18,109 nt of DNA from Methanomicrobiales archaeon (GTDB lineage Archaea > Halobacteriota > Methanomicrobia > Methanomicrobiales > Methanospirillaceae): NCBI GenBank assembly GCA_012798365.1, contig JAAZNH010000281.1:1-18109 (forward strand), read 5' to 3'. The translations under genes and the position numbers were made by a program. The notes under the pieces are model-generated. The model did not search any database. It saw only the letters and a list, made by a program, of their open reading frames with translations, and had not been told where the DNA came from. Shown piece by piece: positions 1 to 7,309 of the stretch (position 1 is its first letter; every line of letters starts with the position of its first letter).

Positions 1-540
1 CCTGCGTTCTCCGGCCTGCACATCCCGGGTTCGTGGCACATCGACCTTGCCGGCACCTTTGCCACGCAGGCCGGCTGGGTCCTGCCGCCGGACCGCGAGA
101 TCTTCCTTGTTGCAGAGAACCGTGACCAGGCTCTTGGTGCAACGCTCGAGCTCCGCCGCGTGGGGTTCGACCGCGTAGTCGGGTTCCTTGCCGGCGGCAT
201 CCGGCCGTGGGCTATGCACGGGTACCCGGTCGCAACCGTGCCGATTGTATCCCCGGCCGAAGCGGATGCCCTTGTCCGGGCGAAGAAGGCGGTGATTCTC
301 GATGTGCGGGAGCGGGAGGAGTGGGACGCCGGGCATGCAAAGGGATCGGTCCACATCCCCTGGCACGACCTCCGGACGCGGCACACCGAGCTGGACCCCG
401 GACGGCAGTACATCGTGATGTGCCGGGGCGGCCAGCGGGCGAGCATTGCGGCAAGTATCCTGAAGATGCACGGGTTTTCCCGCGTGATGAACCTGGCCGG
501 GGGGTATGCGGCGTACCGGAAGGGCCGGGGCGGGCAGTAA
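1..540 (+). CDS. MBL-fold/tandem rhodanese sulfurtransferase-type protein, C-terminal part (5' truncated by window)
   Basis: The reading frame is open from base 1 and ends with TAA at 538-540, so only the last 179 codons are present. Visible residues 1-75 resemble the end of a first rhodanese domain whose active loop (around VAENRDQA) has no cysteine, so this domain is probably catalytically inactive. Residues 82-175 form a complete second rhodanese domain with the DVRE motif near 101-104 and the persulfide-forming Cys141 in the CRGGQRA loop. An inactive plus an active rhodanese domain in tandem is the usual C-terminal half of metallo-beta-lactamase fold persulfide dioxygenase/sulfurtransferase proteins; the MBL domain would lie upstream and is inferred, not seen. 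The likely role is cytosolic sulfane-sulfur handling. An internal GTG at 160 is not a credible start because homology extends upstream of it. Confidence 0.85.
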   Translation, partial: PAFSGLHIPGSWHIDLAGTFATQAGWVLPPDREIFLVAENRDQALGATLELRRVGFDRVVGFLAGGIRPWAMHGYPVATVPIVSPAEADALVRAKKAVILDVREREEWDAGHAKGSVHIPWHDLRTRHTELDPGRQYIVMCRGGQRASIAASILKMHGFSRVMNLAGGYAAYRKGRGGQ

Positions 541-552
541 GGGGGACCAGGA

Positions 553-583
553 ACCGGATCGTTATCCGGTAGTGGATCTTTTT
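553..583 (+). terminator. hairpin plus T-run after the rhodanese gene
   Basis: A perfect 7-bp stem (ACCGGAT / ATCCGGT, loop CGTT, 553-570) lies 13 bases after the stop codon and is followed by a run of five T at 579-583. Archaeal termination mainly needs the T-run, so the stem may be incidental. The opposing Fic gene ends at 716, so transcription from both sides converges here. Confidence 0.4.
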
Positions 584-715
584 ACTGCATTGGTATTGTG
601 CTGAAAACAACCGTCCCGTCCTGCTGTGGCAGGGGGAAGGGCGGATGGGGTGAACCTGTTGCTCCTGGGCGAATCCCGCCCGGGAAATACCCTGTCCGTA
701 TCCTGCAGGCCCGGA

Positions 716-2038
716 TTACCGGGATGCCTGCCGGTTATAGATGAAGACCTGCCGCTTGCCATCCTGGTATTTTTTCAGTCTGCCCATCTCTGCAAGCAGG
801 TTGAGATCCGTCCGCGCTGTTGGCAGGGATATTTTATATTTTCCCGCAATCTCGCTGATCGTATACGGCCGGGCCGGGTGACGGATACACTCCCGGAGGA
901 TCTCTGCCTGGCGCAAAGAGATATCGGGCATCTCTTCTACAAGAAGGAGCGACGCTGCTTCTTCTTCTTTTTTTGTGATAAGATACTGTTTCAGGTCATC
1001 CAGAGCCCGGCTGATGATGCGGATATTGAAATCAATGAAATAGGTCATATCATTGCTGTCAGTCTCTGTCAGGAGGTATGCCCGGGCATACTGCGTCGGG
1101 GCGTGGACAAAGATCCGCGAGATCGAGAGGTATTCCAGGAGATCGTAGTGGTGCTTAAGGGCAAACCAGTAGAAGATTGCCCGGGCAGTCCTCCCGTTTC
1201 CGTCATTGAACGGGTGGATATAGCCAATCAGGAAATGGAGGATGATTGCTTTTACAATCGGGTGGATAAACTCATCATCCGCATTGGCAAAGGCACAAAG
1301 ATCGTCGACCATGGCCGGGACCTTTTTACCCGCAGGGGGATAGTGGTATACCTGTGCCGGGTCGGTTTTACTGCTCACGACGATGTCATCGCGGTTGCGG
1401 AAATCCGTCTCATCCTCATCGCTTTCCAGGGTCCCCCGGGTGATCTCGTGGTGGATCTCAAGGAGAAGGTCGCGGGAGAGGGGCTGGCCCCGCAGTTCTT
1501 TGAGGCGCGAAATGGTGCGGTAATTATTGACTATCATCCGCTCCGAAGTATTCTTCGGCATCCTGCCCTCCCGGAGGATCTTCTTGGCCTCCGGCCGGGT
1601 TGTTGCTGCCCCTTCCAGCTGGCTTGAGGCAATAGCCTCTTCCATTAAGGAATTGATGAGATAGTGTTTCCTGGCTGCCTCGCCCGGGGACTGGCCAAAG
1701 AGCCAGTCAAACGATGCGGGGGATGCCTTGTCGATGAGATGGAGCTGTTTGTGAAATGACTCCGGCAGGGTGAACCGGAATTTTTCCGCACCGATCCGTA
1801 TCACGCGGTAGCGGGTAGTGCGTAGTGATGCTATCGCGTGCCAGAGCACTACCGGGTCATAGGGAATTTTCTTTCGCCGGAGATCGTCCCAGTGGATGTA
1901 TTCCCGCTCATTATACTTCTGTACCAGCTGGCTAATCCGTTTTCCCTCTTCACCCCCCTGGTGCAGGCGACTCGTGAATCCGGTGAATTCGTCCGGTAAT
2001 TTCCGTGGAATTCCCGGGGGTACCTGGGGTTTTTTCAT
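716..2038 (-). CDS. Fic family protein (AMPylase type) with C-terminal winged helix
   Basis: 440 codons. The Fic active-site motif HPFNDGNGRTAR is intact at residues 275-286 (catalytic His275), matching HPFx(D/E)GNGRxxR, so the protein should transfer AMP (or another nucleotide moiety) from a nucleotide to target hydroxyls. An inhibitory helix motif of the (S/T)xxxE(G/N) type is at 138-143 (SSQLEG), placing it N-terminal as in class II Fic proteins, which are self-inhibited. The last ~70 residues read as a winged helix-turn-helix (SEIAGKYKISLPTARTDLNLL), common in archaeal and bacterial Fic proteins and consistent with DNA binding or autoregulation. It is monocistronic with no separate antitoxin gene. 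Promoter and palindromic operator lie just upstream (2071-2107). The start ATG at 2036-2038 is 35-60 bases from the TATA region, a normal archaeal spacing. Target is unknown. Confidence 0.93.
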   Translation of the reverse strand: MKKPQVPPGIPRKLPDEFTGFTSRLHQGGEEGKRISQLVQKYNEREYIHWDDLRRKKIPYDPVVLWHAIASLRTTRYRVIRIGAEKFRFTLPESFHKQLHLIDKASPASFDWLFGQSPGEAARKHYLINSLMEEAIASSQLEGAATTRPEAKKILREGRMPKNTSERMIVNNYRTISRLKELRGQPLSRDLLLEIHHEITRGTLESDEDETDFRNRDDIVVSSKTDPAQVYHYPPAGKKVPAMVDDLCAFANADDEFIHPIVKAIILHFLIGYIHPFNDGNGRTARAIFYWFALKHHYDLLEYLSISRIFVHAPTQYARAYLLTETDSNDMTYFIDFNIRIISRALDDLKQYLITKKEEEAASLLLVEEMPDISLRQAEILRECIRHPARPYTISEIAGKYKISLPTARTDLNLLAEMGRLKKYQDGKRQVFIYNRQASR

Positions 2039-2070
2039 ATCTTTTATGTACTCCTGATCCTCATGTAATG

Positions 2071-2107
2071 ACCTGTAAATTTTTATAAAATTTTCAGGTA
2101 TTTACAG
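2071..2107 (-). promoter_or_regulatory. palindromic operator overlapping TATA box of the Fic gene
   Basis: 2071-2099 is a 29-base imperfect palindrome with arms ACCTG-N-AAATTTT and AAAATTT-N-CAGGT. Its centre is the minus-strand TATA element. A second, overlapping inverted repeat CTGTAAAT (2073-2080) / ATTTACAG (2100-2107) shares the left arm. The centre lies ~47 bases upstream of the Fic start codon, so a repressor bound here would cover the TATA box. The winged helix at the C-terminus of the Fic protein is a plausible ligand (inference). Confidence 0.5.
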
Positions 2108-2616
2108 ATCAATACGTGGATGGAAGTACTTAAAGATTTTTGTATCGTGGGGAGAACTCCCCGTGTCTGGATTGTACGATATTGTCCGGCCGGCAGCCGG
2201 TGAGGTGCTGAAACTGGCGTGCCCGAAATTATTCATGCAGAAGAACCGGGGTGTGAACACTGTCGTTCTCCCCCCGCCGGGAGCTCCACGCGCTGAAGGT
2301 ATAATTATACCCGGCTGGCTTTGCGTTCCCTGGGGGAACGGGAGATCTGTATTTCCGGCATTGGACCGGCGGTCCTGTCATCCATCGACTTTTCCGGGAG
2401 AATATATGCGGGGCATTTTACGGCTCTCCCCGGTCTAACGTTCCCGGCTTCTCTTTGAACCCTCCCGTTCCTCTCGTGAATCGGAGTTATCAGTTCCTCA
2501 GTCCTTCCCCCTCACCGTCCCGGTTACTGCACCAGGCTCGTGACCTGCACCAGAAGTTACTTTTATTGGATTTCACGTTGAGAATGGGATTTACGATTCA
2601 GTGATGCCCTGAGCAG
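2108..2616. other. ~510-bp stretch without a supported gene
   Basis: This stretch holds several short structured elements: a tight hairpin GGGGA-GAAC-TCCCC at 2149-2162, a perfect 14-base palindrome GGTATAATTATACC at 2298-2311, and a GTTCCC/GGGAAC hairpin at 2326-2340. A 91-codon plus-strand frame from GTG 2163 to 2438 is open, but its product has no recognisable domain, is rich in Pro/Gly/Arg as expected of chance frames here, and its start sits directly behind the first hairpin. I do not call it a gene. A TATA-like ACTTTTATTGG near 2558-2568 could serve the peptidase gene downstream. Confidence 0.4.
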
Positions 2617-2676
2617 ATGCTCCGATCTCTTCAGATTCCCTCATTGGTTGTACCCTTCCCTTCAGGAAACGATCCC

Positions 2677-4884
2677 ATGACCGAGACAACACCCCCAGAT
2701 GCCCTGATCTGCCCCCGATGCGGCCTTGCCGGTAAACCCGGGCAGAAATTCTGCAATGCATGCGGTACCGCTCTTGAAAAACCCCCGGCGCCACCTGCAG
2801 CCACGCCGAAAAACGTCCCCCCGGCAACACCTCCGGCACCGGCTTCCCCCGGGCCTGCGGGTTCCGGCCGGACCGGGCTCATCATCGGTGCAGTTGTCAT
2901 TGTTGCGCTCCTGGTGATCGGGGTATTTTTCCTGCTCCCGATGATCAGTGGTCCCGGGGTATCCGGTTCTTCCTCGGCACAATCCGGATCGGCGACAACC
3001 AAAGCAAGCGAGGTTGTCCACGGCACGATCAGCACAGGGCCGATGACAGTCGCGGCCCAGGGCACGATACCCGCACAGGGCGGGGTGATCACGGTAACTG
3101 ATCCCGGTTCGGCAATCAACGGCCTTGTATTCACTGCGCCTGACGGGGCTTATCCTGCCGGGCAGCAGGTTACGATCAGTTCCGCCCCAATCACCGGCAA
3201 TACCTTTGGCAGCAACTTCAACCCGGCAACCCCGATGATCTCCATCAGCGCGGGAAGTGAATATGCAGAAACACCCGTCACCGTGAAGATTCCGGTCAGC
3301 ATTCCGGACGACCAGTTCGCGATGGCGTTTTACTATGACGAGGTGAACCAGAAGCTCGAGGGTATTCCCACCGCCTCGCAGGACAGCACGTCCGTCACCA
3401 TTACCACCCGGCACTTCTCGGATATTGTTATTTCCATGATCTCCAAAGGCACCCTGGACGTCGTGAAGAAGGCGGATTCCGGGTTCCGTCCCGGCGTAGA
3501 TGACTGGGAGTTTGGCAATGCGGGTTCAGAACTGGCCCGGAACGGGCACTGTGCCGGCCAGGCTGAGACCATGATGTGGTATTACACCGAACAACGGCAG
3601 AAAAAGAACGCGCCTCCCCTTTTTGGCCGGTATGACAATAACGGGCGGGAAAAAACCCCGGCGTTCGAGCGCGATAATACCCTCGGTTACCGGTTTGCCT
3701 CGATCCTGCATGCCAAAACGAACCAGGATAATTATTGGACTAATATCGGTTCCATGATCTCGAATGTCAGTGACATCAACACCCTGCGGGAGTTCAAGTA
3801 TGCTATCCTGCTGACCGGTGAGCCCCAGTATGTTGGTATTTACCGGCCCGGGGGCGGTCATGCACTTGTCTGTTACGAGGTTTCCGATAACCACCTCTTC
3901 ATTGCTGATCCGAATTACCCCGGTAAGGAACGCATGATAACGTTCAACGAGACGACCAATGCTTTCGATCCCTATTCTTCCGGTGCCAATGTCAATGATA
4001 TCAACGATAACGGTGCGAAAAAGTATCCCACCATCAGCTATGTTGCCAAGTCTGCGTTCTTCTCATGGCCGAAGATAGCATCGTATTACGAGGATGTGGA
4101 ATCGGGGAGGATCGGTTTTCATGAATGGTGGCCATATTCACTTGTGTTCAACAGCGTTGATAATAAGGGGGCGAAAACACAGGTCGGAAGGATCGCTCTT
4201 GCCGGCAATAATGCCGAAGTCTACAAGATTGACGTTCCCGACGATAAGGTTACGTTCTCTGCCGATTCCGGGGAGAGATTCCGGGCTGTAACCTTTGTGA
4301 TTAAAGACAGCAACCAGAAGCAGGTAACCCGCTGGCCCATCACGTTAAAAGAAGGGAGTAACCTGTTCGCAATTGAAACGTATGAGGAGGGTTCATGGGT
4401 CGGCTTTGACTGGGTTGATTTCGTGTATACTCCAAAAGAACCCACTTCAGCTGCAACGCTCCAGGCATCCCGGAGCCTGACAACGGCCCGGCAGTATGCC
4501 CTGAATGATGCCGGCAGGAGCAATCCGGAGTGCAAGGACGCGGATAAGGCGTATGCTGACGCGAACTGTGCCCCGGCCGGGACTCTGGGAATGGGCTTCT
4601 GGAATACGCTGCCCTTCTGCGGTACCCCCCCGGATACGTGCATCGACACCAGCCTGAACGGCGGCGTTCTCGAAGAGTGGACGTTTTACACAAAGGAAGA
4701 AACGGATGCGTATGGGAAGAGCAAGATTGTCGCCGTCCGGGATGGCTGGCTCCTCCATTATGATAAAACCTGGGGGGTCAGTTCCAAGGAACGATACAAG
4801 GACGGGGATCAGGTCGGGTCCTGTTACCTTGCCACCTCCGGAACCGGCTCGTCCCACTTTGAATGCACCGGCGATACGGCCTAG
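2677..4884 (+). CDS. zinc-ribbon, TM-anchored, ZU5-like and papain/C39-like cysteine peptidase protein
   Basis: 735 codons from ATG 2677. An in-frame ATG at 2617 would add 20 residues ahead of the zinc ribbon that fit no domain, so it is not preferred. Order: a zinc ribbon with Cys12/15 and Cys26/29; a Pro/Ala-rich linker 35-63; one TM helix ~68-90; a beta-rich ZU5-like domain ~120-255 ending in RHFSD (His246-Phe247-Ser248, the form of the HF|S autocleavage site in ZU5/UPA proteins such as PIDD); then a papain-like region with Cys292 in NGHCAGQAE, His395 in GGGHALVCY and Asp411/Asn413 in IADPNYPG. The remaining ~300 residues contain a beta-sandwich-like segment and a Cys-containing C-terminal module. 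The topology inferred is ribbon in the cytosol and peptidase outside. The final ~75 codons have a decayed copy at 7310-7546. Peptidase activity rests on motif spacing only; substrate unknown. Confidence 0.8.
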   Translation: MTETTPPDALICPRCGLAGKPGQKFCNACGTALEKPPAPPAATPKNVPPATPPAPASPGPAGSGRTGLIIGAVVIVALLVIGVFFLLPMISGPGVSGSSSAQSGSATTKASEVVHGTISTGPMTVAAQGTIPAQGGVITVTDPGSAINGLVFTAPDGAYPAGQQVTISSAPITGNTFGSNFNPATPMISISAGSEYAETPVTVKIPVSIPDDQFAMAFYYDEVNQKLEGIPTASQDSTSVTITTRHFSDIVISMISKGTLDVVKKADSGFRPGVDDWEFGNAGSELARNGHCAGQAETMMWYYTEQRQKKNAPPLFGRYDNNGREKTPAFERDNTLGYRFASILHAKTNQDNYWTNIGSMISNVSDINTLREFKYAILLTGEPQYVGIYRPGGGHALVCYEVSDNHLFIADPNYPGKERMITFNETTNAFDPYSSGANVNDINDNGAKKYPTISYVAKSAFFSWPKIASYYEDVESGRIGFHEWWPYSLVFNSVDNKGAKTQVGRIALAGNNAEVYKIDVPDDKVTFSADSGERFRAVTFVIKDSNQKQVTRWPITLKEGSNLFAIETYEEGSWVGFDWVDFVYTPKEPTSAATLQASRSLTTARQYALNDAGRSNPECKDADKAYADANCAPAGTLGMGFWNTLPFCGTPPDTCIDTSLNGGVLEEWTFYTKEETDAYGKSKIVAVRDGWLLHYDKTWGVSSKERYKDGDQVGSCYLATSGTGSSHFECTGDTA

Positions 4885-4891
4885 TCCATCC

Positions 4892-4898
4892 TTTTTTT
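4892..4898 (+). terminator. T7 run after the peptidase gene
   Basis: Seven consecutive T start eight bases after the TAG stop codon at 4882-4884, the expected form of an archaeal intrinsic terminator. The decayed copy downstream keeps a shorter T5 run at the equivalent place. Confidence 0.5.
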
Positions 4899-5053
4899 GT
4901 AAGGAATTTTTGGTATGCCGGTACGTCCCGGCCGGGTAATGAAGTGATGGGCGGGTTCTGCAGGCAAAGATCCAGTTATGTTCTTTGAACGGATGGCGAT
5001 GGGAAAAACCCGGTCTTCCGGTGAATAGCCGGCAATTTTTATCCTGACAAAAG

Positions 5054-5062
5054 AATATTAAA
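5054..5062 (+). promoter_or_regulatory. TATA-like element of the toxin-antitoxin pair
   Basis: AATATTAAA lies about 30 bases upstream of the antitoxin ATG at 5087 in otherwise GC-rich sequence, so a transcript would have a very short leader. A GAGAG at 5076-5080 is a possible ribosome binding site. Confidence 0.35.
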
Positions 5063-5086
5063 GGCCGGCAACCTAGAGAGAATGAT

Positions 5087-5428
5087 ATGAGCGGCAAGAC
5101 CTCATCCCCTGTGAAAAAACCCGGAAAACCCGCATCCTCGAAGAAGGCGAAACCCCAGTACAGCGAACCTTCCGGTGCGGCACAGGGAGTGTATGAATCT
5201 GCCCGGCTGTTTCCCGTTAAAGAACCGCAGATCGAGTCGATGCTTGCCGAGATTATCACCCGTCTTGACAGGATCGAAGAGAAGATTGACGAGAATGTCT
5301 ATCCTCCTGAATCAGCGCTAACGCCGGACTGCATCCGCCAGGTGAAGAAGGCAGCAGCTGATGTCAGGAAAGGCAAACGAAAAATTTTCCATTCTGTTGA
5401 CGACCTTTTTTGGGAAATTGAAGCATGA
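5087..5428 (+). CDS. RelB-type antitoxin of a RelBE/ParE-like pair
   Basis: 113 codons. The N-terminal ~25 residues are Lys/Ser/Pro-rich and look disordered. Residues ~50-70 form an amphipathic acidic helix (LAEIITRLDRIEEKID), followed by YPPESALTPDCIRQVKKAA and a C-terminal KIFHSVDDLFWEIEA. This ending, with an Arg/Lys-rich helix then a short acidic segment, is typical of archaeal antitoxins paired with RelE-like toxins. Its stop codon overlaps the toxin start by ATGA (5425-5428), implying coupled translation. No ribbon-helix-helix or HTH is obvious, so autoregulation by DNA binding cannot be read from the sequence. Confidence 0.8.
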   Translation: MSGKTSSPVKKPGKPASSKKAKPQYSEPSGAAQGVYESARLFPVKEPQIESMLAEIITRLDRIEEKIDENVYPPESALTPDCIRQVKKAAADVRKGKRKIFHSVDDLFWEIEA

Positions 5429-5688
5429 ACTTCCGGGTTGTCATTCACCCGGATCTCATCAACACCTGCAGGAAGCTCCGGTCAAAGAGCCCCGTGCGCT
5501 ATGAGCAGCTCAAAACGAAGATCCGTTTCCATGCAGAGAATCCGGAATCAGGTAAGCCGCTCCATCCTCCGCTCAAGGGCCAGTGGAGAGTTCACCTTGG
5601 TCACTTTGTCCTGTTCTATCGCATTGATGCCAAGGAGAAAACGCTCGTCTTCCTGAAACTGTTACCTCACGATGAGGCATACCAATAA
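5425..5688 (+). CDS. RelE/ParE-superfamily toxin
   Basis: 87 codons, the usual size for the family. It starts with FRVVIHPDLINTCRKL, a first beta strand and long helix, then HPPLKGQWRVHLGHFVLFYRID, the core sheet of RelE-like toxins, and ends with LLPHDEAYQ, where the conserved C-terminal His/Asp/Tyr segment of RelE-type ribonucleases lies. The likely action is ribosome-dependent mRNA cleavage; a ParE-like gyrase inhibitor cannot be fully excluded because the families share the fold. The gene overlaps the antitoxin by four bases. It appears intact. Confidence 0.85.
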   Translation: MNFRVVIHPDLINTCRKLRSKSPVRYEQLKTKIRFHAENPESGKPLHPPLKGQWRVHLGHFVLFYRIDAKEKTLVFLKLLPHDEAYQ

Positions 5689-5709
5689 TCATTCTGTTTT
5701 TTTCTGCTG

Positions 5710-5871
5710 TTACGGGATCAGGGTAGGCCTGCAATGGATGTGGAGACTTACATTCTGCATTGTGGTCTGGGATAATTCCGTTATCAACACCTGTGTGTGC
5801 CAGACCGTTCCCTCCACAAGCCGAACCTCGATATGGCTCTTCCCATCTTCAGCCGGGAAAAAAGGATTTGG
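5710..5871 (-). pseudogene. truncated RhuM-family N-terminal fragment
   Basis: Reading the minus strand from about 5871 to the TAA at 5710-5712 gives AEDGKSHIEVRLVEG, TVWHTQVLITEL and SQTTMQNVSLHI. These match the start of RhuM (COG3943) proteins, which typically read EDG...IEVRLEGGTVWLTQ..IAELFQTTKQNVSLHI. Homology stops at SLHI, and the frame ends 11 codons later. No start codon with a plausible promoter precedes it. Only about 40 of the usual ~330 residues remain, so it is a gene remnant. It is a different subfamily from the intact RhuM at 12435-13541, hence not a recent copy of it. Confidence 0.7.
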
Positions 5872-6012
5872 GATCGGATGACCGGCTGAGGGGCCGGAAC
5901 CTGCCAGATGTCCTTATGCTCCCTTGGATCGCCAACCGGCCCGGTCCCCTGCTCCGGTTAGTACAAGCCCGGTAACCCGGGCCCGGCATCCTCCGCACTG
6001 TTCCGGCACAAT
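5872..6012. other. GC-rich spacer between RhuM remnant and secreted-protein gene
   Basis: I see no supported gene. Two short plus-strand frames cross 5672-5975 but run antisense to the RhuM remnant and have no recognisable product. The only clear element is the A-run at its right edge, listed separately as a minus-strand terminator. Confidence 0.3.
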
Positions 6013-6021
6013 AAAAAAAAA
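6013..6021 (-). terminator. T9 run (minus strand) after the secreted-protein gene
   Basis: Nine consecutive A on the plus strand, read as T9 in the transcript, lie four bases beyond the TAA stop codon at 6026-6028. This fits an archaeal T-run terminator. Confidence 0.55.
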
Positions 6022-6025
6022 GAAG

Positions 6026-7198
6026 TTACGGGGTTTTTTTGCTGCCAAAGAGGCCGTTAAAGAAGTCAAAGATCGGTTTGAATGGAGAGGGGGGCTCCGG
6101 CTGCGGGTTCAGCGCAGAGCTCGGCACTCCGGATGCCAGGCTGGCACCATCGCCCGAAACGGCCGGTGGTTCGGGCTGGGGGTTGAGGGCGCGGCTCGCG
6201 AGATTCGAATCTCCCGGAGAAACGGACCCCCCGGCAACCGTATCCGGCGCTGCCGTTACCAGGCCTGCCGGGGACGGAGCAGCGGCTGTCGCAACGTTTG
6301 CCTTCTTGCAGAGGTACAGGATCCCGACTTTGAGATACTGGGTTTCTGAGAGCTTCTCCCGGATAAGGTAGGGCTGGTTATAGGTGAGCGGGTAGCCCGG
6401 GACAGTCCCGTTCCAGGGAAAGTGGAACGTCCCGTCGTTCTCCACGAGTGCCGTCCCCAGGACAACGCCCGTTGCGGGTAGGCAGGTCGGGGCGGCTTCC
6501 GGATAATCATAGATCACGAACGTGATCGGGGTGCCGGCGGAGATATTCCCGCTGCTGCCCATGAAGGTTGTGGCAATGGCGGTGGTCGGCCCGCAGGTGA
6601 TGTTCGACGAGGGCGGTGCCCCGCCCGCGATCCACGGGTCGCCGGCCCCGCACTGGTACAGGAGACCGAATTTGAGGGAGATGGTATCCGAGATCGAGGC
6701 CTTCACGAGATACTCCTTTCCGGGGGTGAGGGAATAGCCCGGGACGCCTCCGTTCCAGGTGAATTTCCAATGATTACTATCGACAGTGGCAGTGCCGATT
6801 TGCACACCGGCAGCCGGCAGGTCCTGGGCAGTTCCCGGCGGGACATTGAAGATGGTAAACGTGATCGGGGTGCCATCAGTGAGGTTGCCGCCCGAGCCCT
6901 GGTATACGATCTGGTCGCCGGGATGGGTGCAGGTGAGCGTCCCGGAGGACATGGTCCCGCTGATCCACTGCTCGCCGGATGCGGGCGGTTTTGTGACAAT
7001 GGTGACCGGCACCGGGTTGAGCGTCAGGTCGGGATGGATTTTCTGGAGGGTCACGGTCGGGCTCGCCACCGGGGCCACCCGCTGGACATCCGGTACAGCC
7101 TGGACGGCTGCCGCAGCAAGGACCGGCACGGAAAGCAGGCACAGCACGAGGAACGCGATGGCGATCCGCAGGGCATGATGGGGGGTCGTGGTCTTCAT
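6026..7198 (-). CDS. secreted two-repeat protein with LNPQPEPP motifs
   Basis: 390 codons from the ATG at 7196-7198. An in-frame ATG at 7249 would put 17 residues before the signal peptide and lies upstream of the TATA element, so it is rejected. Residues 1-29 are a signal peptide (basic start, hydrophobic ALRIAIAFLVLCLLSVPVLA, then AAA). Two homologous repeats follow at ~78-183 and ~188-297: each begins with WI(S/A)G, contains G(N)xxxGTPITF, WNG.VPGY.LT and K.G.LY.C, and has Cys near both ends (90/183 and 202/297), suggesting one disulfide per repeat. A linker carries the nonapeptide ALNPQPEPP twice (337-345 and 362-370). The end, IFDFFNGLFGSKK, is short and amphipathic. Function not recognised; an extracellular or cell-surface role is inferred. 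Confidence 0.85.
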   Translation of the reverse strand: MKTTTPHHALRIAIAFLVLCLLSVPVLAAAAVQAVPDVQRVAPVASPTVTLQKIHPDLTLNPVPVTIVTKPPASGEQWISGTMSSGTLTCTHPGDQIVYQGSGGNLTDGTPITFTIFNVPPGTAQDLPAAGVQIGTATVDSNHWKFTWNGGVPGYSLTPGKEYLVKASISDTISLKFGLLYQCGAGDPWIAGGAPPSSNITCGPTTAIATTFMGSSGNISAGTPITFVIYDYPEAAPTCLPATGVVLGTALVENDGTFHFPWNGTVPGYPLTYNQPYLIREKLSETQYLKVGILYLCKKANVATAAAPSPAGLVTAAPDTVAGGSVSPGDSNLASRALNPQPEPPAVSGDGASLASGVPSSALNPQPEPPSPFKPIFDFFNGLFGSKKTP

Positions 7199-7220
7199 GG
7201 TACACCAGATATGATATTGA

Positions 7221-7230
7221 ATATATTTTA
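7221..7230 (-). promoter_or_regulatory. TATA box of the secreted-protein gene
   Basis: The minus strand reads TAAAATATAT about 25-30 bases before the ATG at 7198. With normal archaeal spacing the transcript would start at or very near the start codon, so a leaderless mRNA is likely. This supports ATG 7198 over 7249. Confidence 0.5.
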
Positions 7231-7309
7231 ATAAAAAACTCAAAGGCATAAAGGTGCCGAAATGTTCCGGGTGGGTGACCGGGATCGATTGGGGAGGTTC
7301 TGCAGGAAC

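Noticed and set aside
626..1627. 333-codon plus-strand frame opposite the Fic gene
   Set aside because: It is antisense to an intact gene with full Fic motifs; long antisense frames are common at this GC content and its product has no recognisable domain.
2662..3414. 250-codon minus-strand frame within the peptidase gene
   Set aside because: Antisense to the zinc ribbon, TM and ZU5-like coding region; composition is Arg/Gly-rich as expected for a shadow frame.
4447..5259. 270-codon minus-strand frame across the peptidase 3' end and the antitoxin start
   Set aside because: It spans two supported plus-strand genes, a terminator and a promoter, and has no domain.
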